A stretch of 33,824 nucleotides of DNA. Origin: an uncultured Chitinophagaceae bacterium (GTDB taxonomy: Bacteria; Bacteroidota; Bacteroidia; Chitinophagales; Chitinophagaceae). The DNA lies in NCBI GenBank assembly GCA_937900675.1, contig CALCEA010000055.1, forward strand, positions 1 through 33,824, written 5' to 3'. Shown piece by piece: positions 15,474 to 23,173 of the stretch (its first letter is position 1; every line of letters begins with the position of its first letter). A model generated the notes under the pieces. That model was not told where the DNA came from and did not search any database. It saw nothing but the letters and a program-made list of their open reading frames with translations. Position numbers and translations under genes: made by a program.

Positions 15474-16337
15474 ATGCGTTTAGTCCCCTTTAGTTTATTG
15501 ATTGGAGTACTTTCTTTAAGTTTTTGTGCTCAAAAAGAAGCGCCTACTCCAATTCCACCTGTTGTTACCACTCCAACAACACCAACAACGCCCACTACAC
15601 CAACCACCCCTACTGATACCACTAAAAAACTAGTATGGTCTGATGAGTTTGGAACGGATGGTGCACCAGATCCTTCTAAATGGGCATATGATATTGGCAC
15701 TGGCTCCAATGGCTGGGGTAACAATGAAGCAGAATATTATACAAATGAATTAACCAATGCTAGAGTTGAAAATGGCAAATTGGTGATTGAAGCTAGAAAA
15801 GAAAACAAAGGTGGTAAGTTTTATACCTCTGCAAGATTATTAACACAAGGTAAAGCAACATGGACTTATGGAAGAATTGAAGTAAGAGCAAAAATTCCTA
15901 AAGGTGTTGGAACCTGGCCTGCTATTTGGATGTTGGGGGACAATATTAAAACAGTTGGTTGGCCTGCATGCGGAGAAATTGATATCATGGAACATGTAGG
16001 AAAAGATTTAGACAAAATGTTTTGGTCTGCCCATTCCAAAAAATTAAACTGGACTTTAGGTACACAACAGACCTATTCAACATCCATCAATGGAATCACG
16101 AATGACTTTCATTTGTTCAAATTAGATTGGACCAAAGAGAGTCTAAAATTTTATGTAGATGATGTTTTATATTATACAGCTAATAATGACGGAAGAGGAA
16201 CAGATTATTATCCGTTTACAGAACCTCAGTTTTTATTATTGAATTTAGCCATTGGAGGCAACCTCGCAGGAAACACCATCGATGATTCTATTTTCCCGGT
16301 TAGAATGGAAGTAGATTATGTAAGAATATATCAATAA
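15474..16337 (+). CDS. GH16-family beta-glucanase-like lipoprotein
   Basis: This 287-residue exported enzyme is probably an endo-beta-1,3 (laminarinase-type) or related glucanase. The N-terminus (MRLVPFSLLIGVLSLSFC) looks like a lipoprotein signal with Cys18, though Phe before the Cys is unusual. A Thr/Pro linker with five TTP repeats spans about 32-46. The GH16 domain follows (about 53-287), with LVWSDEFGTDG, the WPAIWML segment, and the catalytic EIDIME motif at 168-173 (nucleophile Glu168, acid/base Glu173). It ends MEVDYVRIYQ as usual for the family. It is transcribed divergently from the his unit and is followed after 7 nt by a secreted lactonase, suggesting an operon. Confidence 0.9.
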   Translation: MRLVPFSLLIGVLSLSFCAQKEAPTPIPPVVTTPTTPTTPTTPTTPTDTTKKLVWSDEFGTDGAPDPSKWAYDIGTGSNGWGNNEAEYYTNELTNARVENGKLVIEARKENKGGKFYTSARLLTQGKATWTYGRIEVRAKIPKGVGTWPAIWMLGDNIKTVGWPACGEIDIMEHVGKDLDKMFWSAHSKKLNWTLGTQQTYSTSINGITNDFHLFKLDWTKESLKFYVDDVLYYTANNDGRGTDYYPFTEPQFLLLNLAIGGNLAGNTIDDSIFPVRMEVDYVRIYQ

Positions 16338-16344
16338 AAATTGC

Positions 16345-17457
16345 ATGCAAACATTGTATAAAAAAATATTTCTTAGTTGCGCAATACTTGTCACACTTAA
16401 TGGTTTTGCTCAAGAGGCTAATTTATTAATTGGCACATACACTCAAAAAGATAGTAAGGGTATTTATTTATATCATTTTGATACCGCAACAGGAAAAAGT
16501 ATAGAACTAAGCCATACCAACAATATATCCAATCCTTCTTTCTTGGCAATTACCAAAGACAGACAAAATGTATATGCAGTCAATGAAGATATGGAAGGGG
16601 GGATTACTAGCTTTAGCTTTAAAAACAATACCTTAAAACCTTTACAACAATTACCTAGTAAAGGTGCACATCCCTGTTATATCACCATTAGCCCAGATCA
16701 AAAAAATATATTTGTTGCCAATTATACTGGCGGAAATATTGCACAGTTTTATCGTTTTGCAGACGGAAGAGTCTCCAATGCTAGAATGATTATTCAGCAT
16801 AAAGGCGCAAGCATCAATAAAGAAAGACAAGAAAAAGCACATGTACATGGTGCATTTTTTAACCCTGAAGGAAATTACTTATTCACTCCAGACTTAGGAA
16901 TGGATCAAATAACTGCATACCCTTATAAAGCAAGTGCCAATCCTGTATTACAAGCAGACAAACCAATTATTTTAAACGCAACTGCCGGCTCAGGACCAAG
17001 ACATATGAGTTTTTCAAAAAATGGCAAACTTATATATGTGATTGAGGAATTAACGGGTACGGTTTCTGTTTATCAAATTCAAAAAGGGGTAAGTAAAAAA
17101 GTGCAAACTATTGCAACACATCCTGCTAATTTTAATGGACAAGCAGGAAGTGCAGATATTCATCTTTCACCTGATGAGAAATATTTGTATGTGTCTAATA
17201 GAGGCAATGAAAATAATATTACAAAACTAACCATACTTGAAAGCGGATTAATCAACCCTGAAAAAAATAATTACTTTTCATCTAAAGGAATAAAGCCAAG
17301 AAACTTTACAATCAGTAAGGATGGGAAGTGGTTATTAGTAGCTAATCAAGATTCCGACAATATTGTAGTGTATAAAATCAACCCAACAAATGGAGATTTA
17401 ATTGATACTGGTAATGAAATAAAAGTTTCTATGCCGGTATGCTTATTGCTTTTTTAA
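16345..17457 (+). CDS. Exported lactonase (6-phosphogluconolactonase-type beta-propeller)
   Basis: The 370-residue protein begins with a signal peptide (MQTLYKKIFLSCAILVTLNG, cleaved near FAQ-EA). It then shows the seven-bladed lactonase propeller pattern: LLIGTYTQKDSKGIYLYHFD, HPCYITISPDQKNIFVANYT, HVHGAFFNPEGNYLFTPDLG, GPRHMSFSKNGKLIYVIEE, ADIHLSPDEKYLYVSNRG and PRNFTISKDGKWLLVANQD. The family (YbhE/Pgl type) hydrolyses lactones of sugar acids. Because this copy is exported it is unlikely to serve the cytosolic pentose phosphate pathway, and the true substrate is unknown. It follows the GH16 gene by 7 nt. Its stop codon overlaps that of the convergent SET gene. Confidence 0.88.
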   Translation: MQTLYKKIFLSCAILVTLNGFAQEANLLIGTYTQKDSKGIYLYHFDTATGKSIELSHTNNISNPSFLAITKDRQNVYAVNEDMEGGITSFSFKNNTLKPLQQLPSKGAHPCYITISPDQKNIFVANYTGGNIAQFYRFADGRVSNARMIIQHKGASINKERQEKAHVHGAFFNPEGNYLFTPDLGMDQITAYPYKASANPVLQADKPIILNATAGSGPRHMSFSKNGKLIYVIEELTGTVSVYQIQKGVSKKVQTIATHPANFNGQAGSADIHLSPDEKYLYVSNRGNENNITKLTILESGLINPEKNNYFSSKGIKPRNFTISKDGKWLLVANQDSDNIVVYKINPTNGDLIDTGNEIKVSMPVCLLLF

Positions 17458-17840
17458 AAAGTATCAAACCAAACTGCTTTATCTGAAGCGCCTTCTGGGT
17501 TCATATAATTAATAAATAACTCCTGCCCTTTTTGGACATCCTTAATAGTGGTAATGGTAATGGTTTGATGCTCAAAATCCATTTGATAAGCACAATTAGG
17601 ATCTGGCACATGATTATATATTGATATATACCCCAATGCCACTGCAGCGCTTTTATGATCTTCCCCCCATTCAAAAATATAATCGTACAATAAGGTTTTC
17701 TCCACATGCTCCCTTCCCTCGGCATTTAATACAATCACAGGTGCAATCTCAATGACCGTGCCTTTTGAAATATTTTCAGTAGTAAAAACACCCCTGCCTC
17801 TATTGGAAGATGAAGCGATTGTTAAGAATGGAAGAATCAT
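17454..17840 (-). CDS. Small SET-domain protein (putative protein-lysine methyltransferase)
   Basis: The 128-residue protein consists almost entirely of a SET domain. It has RGRGVFTTENISKGTVIE near the N-terminus (residues 14-31), YNHVPDPNCAYQ (NH at 76-77, the SAM-binding knot), and GQELFINYM with the active-site Tyr112. I start it at the second ATG (17840; MILPFLTIASS), which fits the family better than the upstream ATG at 17858, which adds six residues. SET proteins methylate lysines using SAM. Bacterial targets are mostly unknown, and none can be inferred here. The gene is convergent with the lactonase (4-nt overlap) and divergent from mgtE (45 nt). Confidence 0.85.
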   Translation of the reverse strand: MILPFLTIASSSNRGRGVFTTENISKGTVIEIAPVIVLNAEGREHVEKTLLYDYIFEWGEDHKSAAVALGYISIYNHVPDPNCAYQMDFEHQTITITTIKDVQKGQELFINYMNPEGASDKAVWFDTF

Positions 17841-17885
17841 AGCATAAATATAGGGCATCCCTGGGATTTTTATTAACTTGCAGCC

Positions 17886-19289
17886 ATGTCTGAAATGGTA
17901 GAAATAGAAAAGGAAGAAATAAACTTACCAGAAGTATTCTCGGAGATCTTATCCAAGAATGACAGTCGTCTATTGAAGGAATTCTTAGACGAGCAAAATA
18001 TTAGTGATGTGGTAGAGCTGGTGAACGAATTCCCAGAACAAGAAGCCAATATCATTGATCATATGACCGTGCACAGAGCGGTAAGTGTTTTCAAAATTTT
18101 AGACATCAATCAACAAAAGGATATCATTAAAGAATTACCTGCTCGTAAAACAGCAAAAATCTTGAATGAATTACCTCCAGATGATAGAACCGACTTTTTA
18201 GAAGAATTACCCAAGGCTGCCATCAGAGATTTAATTAAACTATTAGATCCAGAAGAAAGAAAAATCACCCTTTCATTATTAGGTTATCCTGAAGATAGTG
18301 TGGGTCGATTGATGACCCCCGACTATGTGTATGTTCATCCACATTACACTGTTGCACAGGTTCTAGAGAATATTAGAAAGTATGGAAAGAATTCAGAAAC
18401 CATTGATGTAATTTATATTATAGATGATCATGGACATTTAGTAGATGATATTAGAATCAGAGATTTGTTATTAGCCAAGCCTGAAGATATCATTGGAGAA
18501 ATTATTGATGGAAGATATGTTGCGCTAAATGTATACGATGACCAGGAGCAAGCGAGCCAGGTTTTCAAAATGAATAACAGAACGGCCATCCCTGTTGTGG
18601 ATGATAATGATATTTTATTAGGTATTGTAACCATTGATGATATCTTATGGGTAACCAATGAAGAGTTCTCCGAGGATATGCAAAAAATGGGAGGTACCGA
18701 AGCCTTGAATGAACCTTATTTGGATATTTCCATTTTTAATTTATTCAAGAAACGCATTACTTGGTTAGTAGTTTTATTCTTTGGCGAAATGCTTACTGCA
18801 ACAGCAATGGGCTATTTTGAGGGAGAACTATCAAAGGTATTGGTATTAGCTACTTTCATTCCATTAATATTATCAAGCGGTGGTAATACCGGTTCACAAG
18901 CATCTACCTTAATTATACAGGCCATGTCTGTAGGAGAAATTACGATTGAAGACTGGTGGAGAATTTTAAGAAGAGAAATTTTAAGTGGATTATTATTAGG
19001 AACAGTATTAGGTATTATAGGATTTTTCAGGGTTGCAGCATGGCATATGATTGCCCCAGGTTTTTATGGTGAGCATTGGATGTTGATTGCCACTACCATT
19101 GGATTTACCTTAGTAGGTGTGGTAATTTGGGGAACCATCACTGGATCTATGTTGCCAATTTTATTAAAGAGATTAGGCGCTGACCCTGCTGTTTCTTCTG
19201 CACCCTTTGTAGCTACTTTGGTTGATGTAACTGCTATCTTAATTTATTTTGGATTAGCCTTTTATTTCTTACAAGGAACCTTACTTTAA
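17886..19289 (+). CDS. mgtE: Magnesium transporter MgtE
   Basis: MgtE is an inner-membrane Mg2+ channel/transporter gated by cytosolic Mg2+. The 467 residues divide into an acidic N domain (about 1-135), a CBS pair (about 138-260; LMTPDYVYVHPHYTV and AIPVVDDNDILLGIVTIDDI), and five membrane segments from about 285. The pore signature GGNTGSQASTL and the Asp in ATLVDVTAILIYF, which corresponds to the ion-selectivity residue, are present. The start is 45 nt from the divergent SET gene, too close for an M-box riboswitch, and none is visible. The 3' end overlaps the convergent acetyltransferase by 9 nt. Confidence 0.96.
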   Translation: MSEMVEIEKEEINLPEVFSEILSKNDSRLLKEFLDEQNISDVVELVNEFPEQEANIIDHMTVHRAVSVFKILDINQQKDIIKELPARKTAKILNELPPDDRTDFLEELPKAAIRDLIKLLDPEERKITLSLLGYPEDSVGRLMTPDYVYVHPHYTVAQVLENIRKYGKNSETIDVIYIIDDHGHLVDDIRIRDLLLAKPEDIIGEIIDGRYVALNVYDDQEQASQVFKMNNRTAIPVVDDNDILLGIVTIDDILWVTNEEFSEDMQKMGGTEALNEPYLDISIFNLFKKRITWLVVLFFGEMLTATAMGYFEGELSKVLVLATFIPLILSSGGNTGSQASTLIIQAMSVGEITIEDWWRILRREILSGLLLGTVLGIIGFFRVAAWHMIAPGFYGEHWMLIATTIGFTLVGVVIWGTITGSMLPILLKRLGADPAVSSAPFVATLVDVTAILIYFGLAFYFLQGTLL

Positions 19290-19889
19290 TTGAGCTTTTA
19301 GTTTTTCACTGAGTGTATTTTTCCAATCTTTTTTTAAAATACTTAAGATGATGGAGTCTCTTCTGCCGCCATTCGGTTTGGGCATATGATTTCTTAAAAC
19401 ACCTTCCACAGTACAGCCTATTTTTTTCATGGCAGCAATACTTCTTTTATTATCATTATCTGCTCTAAACTCCACCCTTTCCAATTGCATGGTATCAAAA
19501 GCGAATTGAAGTAATAAAAATTTGCAATGTGCATTTAAGCCTGTCCCCCAGACAGAGGTTTTGTACCAAGTATACCCCAGCTGAGTAGTTTGATATTTTA
19601 ATTGTATATCATAAAACCTAGTACAACCTACCCACTCCTTGGTTAACTTATCAAAAACAATGAATGCATAGCTATTCCCATTCTTTCTAGAAATAATGGC
19701 TTCTTGAAAATAGGCTTTTAAGTCTTCTGTTTTTTGAATAGCCATCAAAGAATACTGCCAAATTTCAGGAGAAGTTTCTGGTAAATTGGTAAAATTACTC
19801 CAATCCTCTTCCTTTACGGGTCTTAGCAAAACGCGTTCATCTTCTAAAATATATTCTTCTTGTGGATCAAAAGATTTCAAACCTAACAT
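19281..19889 (-). CDS. GNAT-family N-acetyltransferase (RimJ/RimL-like)
   Basis: This is a 202-residue cytosolic acetyltransferase. The fold is recognisable from VLLRPVKEEDWSNF at the start, the YAFIVFDKLTKEWVGCTRFY strand pair, and TQLGYTWYKTSVWGTGLNA, the acetyl-CoA-binding region, which has a degenerate Q/RxxGxG/A loop. RVEFRADNDNKRSIAAMKKI follows (the typical N-x-x-S-x-x-x-x-x-K-x-G helix), then a C-terminal basic tail. Relatives acetylate ribosomal-protein N-termini, spermidine or antibiotics. No substrate can be assigned. Its 3' end overlaps mgtE by 9 nt, and its start is 62 nt from the divergent glmS. Confidence 0.88.
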   Translation of the reverse strand: MLGLKSFDPQEEYILEDERVLLRPVKEEDWSNFTNLPETSPEIWQYSLMAIQKTEDLKAYFQEAIISRKNGNSYAFIVFDKLTKEWVGCTRFYDIQLKYQTTQLGYTWYKTSVWGTGLNAHCKFLLLQFAFDTMQLERVEFRADNDNKRSIAAMKKIGCTVEGVLRNHMPKPNGGRRDSIILSILKKDWKNTLSEKLKAQLK

Positions 19890-19908
19890 ACATTAAAATA
19901 TTAATGTT

Positions 19909-19916
19909 TATTTTTG
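19909..19916 (+). promoter_or_regulatory. Possible -7 element for glmS
   Basis: TATTTTTG matches TAnnTTTG and lies 35 nt before the glmS ATG. No clear -33 TTG is found at the expected distance, so this is a weak call. Confidence 0.3.
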
Positions 19917-19951
19917 CTTAAATTATAGATTAATACCCAAATTATCAAAAT

Positions 19952-21790
19952 ATGTGTGGAATTGTAGGTTATATAGGTCATAGAGAAGCGTATCCAATAG
20001 TTTTAAAAGGTTTGAAGCGTTTAGAATATCGTGGATATGATAGTACAGGGGTGGCTATTATTCAGGATGGAGACCTTCAAATACATAAGAAGAAAGGTAA
20101 GGTAGCAGAATTAGAAGAAGCTGTGGTAGGCAAAAACATGCATTCTCATATTTGTATTGGTCACACTAGATGGGCAACTCATGGCGAACCATCTGACAGA
20201 AATGCACATCCCCACTTATCTAATAATGGCCAATTAGCTATGTTGCATAATGGTATTATTGAGAACTATGCACAAATCAAAACAGAATTAACTAATAAAG
20301 GATATACTTTTAAAAGTGATACCGACACGGAAGTCTTATTGAATTTTATTCAAGACATTCATGAAAACAATAAAGGAAGTTTAGAAGAAGCTTTAAGAAT
20401 TGCTTTAAAAAGAATTGTGGGTGCTTATTGTATTTTATTAATTGACCAAGCCGATCCAGAAACTATTATCGCAGCAAGAAAAGGAAGTCCACTGGTAATT
20501 GGTATTGGAAAAGACGAACATTTTTTAGCGAGTGATGCCTCCCCTATTATTGAGTATACCAAAGAAGTGGTATATGTAAATGATTACGAGATTGCGATTG
20601 TAAAAAAAGACGAATTAATTTTAAAGAATTTAGGAAACGAAAAGCAAACTCCATTTATACAAAAATTAGATATGGAATTAGCTGCCATCGAGAAAGGCGG
20701 TTATGACCATTTTATGTTGAAAGAAGTTTTCGAACAACCCTCTACCATTTTTGATTGCTTAAGAGGAAGATTATTACAAGACCAACAGCAGATTGTAATG
20801 GCTGGCGTGGACAATCATTTAGAAGCTTTAACCAAGGCTTCAAGAATCATGATTGTTGCATGTGGAACTAGCTGGCATGCTGGATTGGTAGCAGAATACA
20901 TGATTGAAGAACTTTGCCGCATTCCAGTAGAAGTAGAATACGCATCAGAATTTAGATATAGAAATCCAGTGATCCATCCAGGAGATGTAATTATTGCCAT
21001 CTCTCAAAGTGGAGAAACTGCAGATACATTAGTAGCATTAGAAAGTGCTAAAGAAAAAGGAGCATTTATTTTTGGCGTGGTGAATGCAGTGGGAAGCAGT
21101 ATTTCTAGATTATCTCATGCAGGCGCATACACACATGCTGGACCAGAAATTGGTGTAGCAAGTACTAAAGCTTTTACAGGTCAGTTAGCGGTATTAACAA
21201 TGATGGCCTTGAAAATGGCAAAAGCAAAAGGAAGTATTTCTGATGATCGATATATTCACTTGTTAAACGAATTAGCATCTGTTCCAGAAAAAGTAAAAGA
21301 AATTTTAGCAGACACTTCAGTTATTGAAAAAATTGCTAAAAAATATAAAGACGCTTCTGATTTCTTATACCTTGGTAGAGGATATAATTTCCCAATTGCA
21401 TTAGAAGGTGCATTAAAATTAAAAGAGATTACTTATATACACGCAGAAGGTTATCCTGCTGCAGAGATGAAACATGGACCAATTGCATTGGTGGACGAAA
21501 ACTTACCAGTGGTATTTGTTGCAACAAAAGATATGTACTACGAAAAAGTAGTTTCCAATATCCAAGAAATTAAAGCAAGAAAAGGCCAAGTAATTGCAGT
21601 AGCGACTATCGGAGATAATGTTTTACCAACCATGTCTGAGAATATCATGTATGTTCCAGAAATTGATGAAGTAATTGCACCATTATTAAGCGTTATCCCT
21701 CTTCAACTACTTAGCTACTATGTAGGTGTTGCGAAAGGCATTGATGTAGACAAGCCAAGAAATTTGGCAAAATCTGTTACAGTGGAGTAA
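19952..21790 (+). CDS. glmS: Glutamine--fructose-6-phosphate aminotransferase (isomerising)
   Basis: GlmS makes glucosamine 6-phosphate, the entry to peptidoglycan and LPS amino sugars. The 612-residue length is standard. Cys2 (MCGIVGYIGH) is the N-terminal nucleophile of the glutaminase domain, which also carries LEYRGYDSTG and GHTRWATHGEPSD. Two SIS domains follow: CGTSWHAGLVAEY with SQSGETADTL, then YLGRGYNFPIALEGALKLKE. The C-terminus ends with KSVTVE. The upstream gap is 62 nt with no room for a glmS ribozyme, which is known mainly from Firmicutes. A TATTTTTG element at 19909-19916 may be its promoter. Confidence 0.98.
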   Translation: MCGIVGYIGHREAYPIVLKGLKRLEYRGYDSTGVAIIQDGDLQIHKKKGKVAELEEAVVGKNMHSHICIGHTRWATHGEPSDRNAHPHLSNNGQLAMLHNGIIENYAQIKTELTNKGYTFKSDTDTEVLLNFIQDIHENNKGSLEEALRIALKRIVGAYCILLIDQADPETIIAARKGSPLVIGIGKDEHFLASDASPIIEYTKEVVYVNDYEIAIVKKDELILKNLGNEKQTPFIQKLDMELAAIEKGGYDHFMLKEVFEQPSTIFDCLRGRLLQDQQQIVMAGVDNHLEALTKASRIMIVACGTSWHAGLVAEYMIEELCRIPVEVEYASEFRYRNPVIHPGDVIIAISQSGETADTLVALESAKEKGAFIFGVVNAVGSSISRLSHAGAYTHAGPEIGVASTKAFTGQLAVLTMMALKMAKAKGSISDDRYIHLLNELASVPEKVKEILADTSVIEKIAKKYKDASDFLYLGRGYNFPIALEGALKLKEITYIHAEGYPAAEMKHGPIALVDENLPVVFVATKDMYYEKVVSNIQEIKARKGQVIAVATIGDNVLPTMSENIMYVPEIDEVIAPLLSVIPLQLLSYYVGVAKGIDVDKPRNLAKSVTVE

Positions 21791-21860
21791 ATAGTGATAG
21801 AGCTATTGAAACTCAGTCTTATTATGGCTCAAAATTAAATTGCGTACCTTGCGGTCTATT

Positions 21861-23141
21861 ATGAGTACAAATTTTAAAGAGCTAGGTTTGATTGAGCCAA
21901 TCTTGATGGCATTATTCGAAGAAGGCTACACCAACCCTACCCCCATCCAAGAACAATCTATTCCTATTGTATTAGAAGGAAAAGACTTATTAGGATGTGC
22001 ACAAACCGGAACAGGAAAAACAGCAGCTTTTACCCTACCTATTATACAATTACTTTCAGCTAAACCTGTAGAGAAGAGAAAAAGAATCAAGAGCTTGATT
22101 GTAACGCCAACGCGTGAATTAGCTATTCAAATAGCCGAGAGTTTTAACGCCTATGGAAGACATACCCAATTAAATTGCACAGTAATTTTTGGTGGGGTTG
22201 GACAAGGACCTCAGGTAACTGCTTTAAAAAATGGCGTAGATGTAGTGATTGCTACCCCAGGAAGATTATTGGATTTGATGAATCAAGGATTTATCAGTTT
22301 AAGAGATGTAGAAATTTTTGTGTTGGACGAAGCAGACAGAATGTTAGACATGGGCTTTGTAAATGATGTAAGAAAATTATTAGCTGTACTTCCTAAAAAA
22401 AGACAGTCATTATTTTTCTCTGCAACCATGCCTCCTGAAATTGTGCAATTAGCCAATAGCATTTTACATCATCCAGAAAAAGTAACAGTAACACCAGTTT
22501 CCTCTACGGTAGAGATCATTGATCAAGCAGTTTATTTTGTAGATAAAGTAAATAAAAATGCATTACTTGTAGAAGTATTGAAAAACCCAGCGATTAAAAC
22601 AGCATTGGTATTTACAAGAACAAAACATGGAGCAGATAAAGTAGTACAGTTATTAACCAAGAATAATATTATTGCAGAAGCTATTCATGGCAATAAATCA
22701 CAAAATGCTAGACAAAGAGCATTGAGTAATTTTAAAGATCAAAGTACCAGGGTATTGGTAGCAACAGATATCGCTGCAAGAGGTATTGATGTAGATGAGT
22801 TAGCACATGTAATCAATTTTGATATTCCTAATATTCCTGAAACCTATGTACATAGAATTGGTAGAACAGGAAGAGCGGGGGCTGCGGGTACCGCATTGTC
22901 ATTTTGCGATTTTGAAGAGAAAGCCTATTTAGCAGATATTGAAAAACTCATCGGAAAGAAAGTTCCTGTTATAGCAGAACATCCCTATCCTATGCAACAA
23001 TTTCATGCCAATAAGAGTTCCAAAGACGCTGGCTGGGGCAAACCCAAGAATACGAGAGGCCGAGCAGCTCAACATGCAGGAGGTTTTGGCGCAAAGGGTG
23101 GTCAAAAAAGAAGACATAGCAATTCAAAATCAGGCAGGTAA
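21861..23141 (+). CDS. DEAD-box ATP-dependent RNA helicase (RhlE-like)
   Basis: This RNA helicase is probably involved in ribosome assembly or mRNA turnover. All core motifs are present in order: the Q motif GYTNPTPIQEQSIP (22-35), Walker A AQTGTGKT (47-54), PTRELAIQ, ATPGR, DEAD (156-159), SAT, ARGIDVDE and HRIGRTGRAG. A basic, glycine-rich tail follows (about 390-426; KRRHSNSKSGR at the end), typical of RhlE/SrmB-type proteins and probably RNA-binding. The frame can be extended upstream to a TTG at 21840, but the ATG at 21861 (MSTNFKELGL, 426 residues) matches the family start. It lies 70 nt after glmS. Confidence 0.94.
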   Translation: MSTNFKELGLIEPILMALFEEGYTNPTPIQEQSIPIVLEGKDLLGCAQTGTGKTAAFTLPIIQLLSAKPVEKRKRIKSLIVTPTRELAIQIAESFNAYGRHTQLNCTVIFGGVGQGPQVTALKNGVDVVIATPGRLLDLMNQGFISLRDVEIFVLDEADRMLDMGFVNDVRKLLAVLPKKRQSLFFSATMPPEIVQLANSILHHPEKVTVTPVSSTVEIIDQAVYFVDKVNKNALLVEVLKNPAIKTALVFTRTKHGADKVVQLLTKNNIIAEAIHGNKSQNARQRALSNFKDQSTRVLVATDIAARGIDVDELAHVINFDIPNIPETYVHRIGRTGRAGAAGTALSFCDFEEKAYLADIEKLIGKKVPVIAEHPYPMQQFHANKSSKDAGWGKPKNTRGRAAQHAGGFGAKGGQKRRHSNSKSGR

Positions 23142-23173
23142 TCCTATCTTTGATTGAATTAAAATGGATATCT

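Noticed and set aside
15567..15611. Short tandem repeat as a CRISPR-like or mobile repeat
   Set aside because: It is an in-frame Thr-Thr-Pro coding linker with no spacers and no flanking cas genes.
17841..17885. M-box magnesium riboswitch before mgtE
   Set aside because: Only 45 nt separate mgtE from the divergent gene, far too short for an M-box.
19890..19951. glmS ribozyme upstream of glmS
   Set aside because: The gap is only 62 nt, shorter than the ribozyme, and no matching core is visible.
23150..23173. TTG-initiated N-terminal extension of the amidase
   Set aside because: The extension would place charged and bulky residues before an otherwise clean signal peptide; the ATG at 23174 is a better start.
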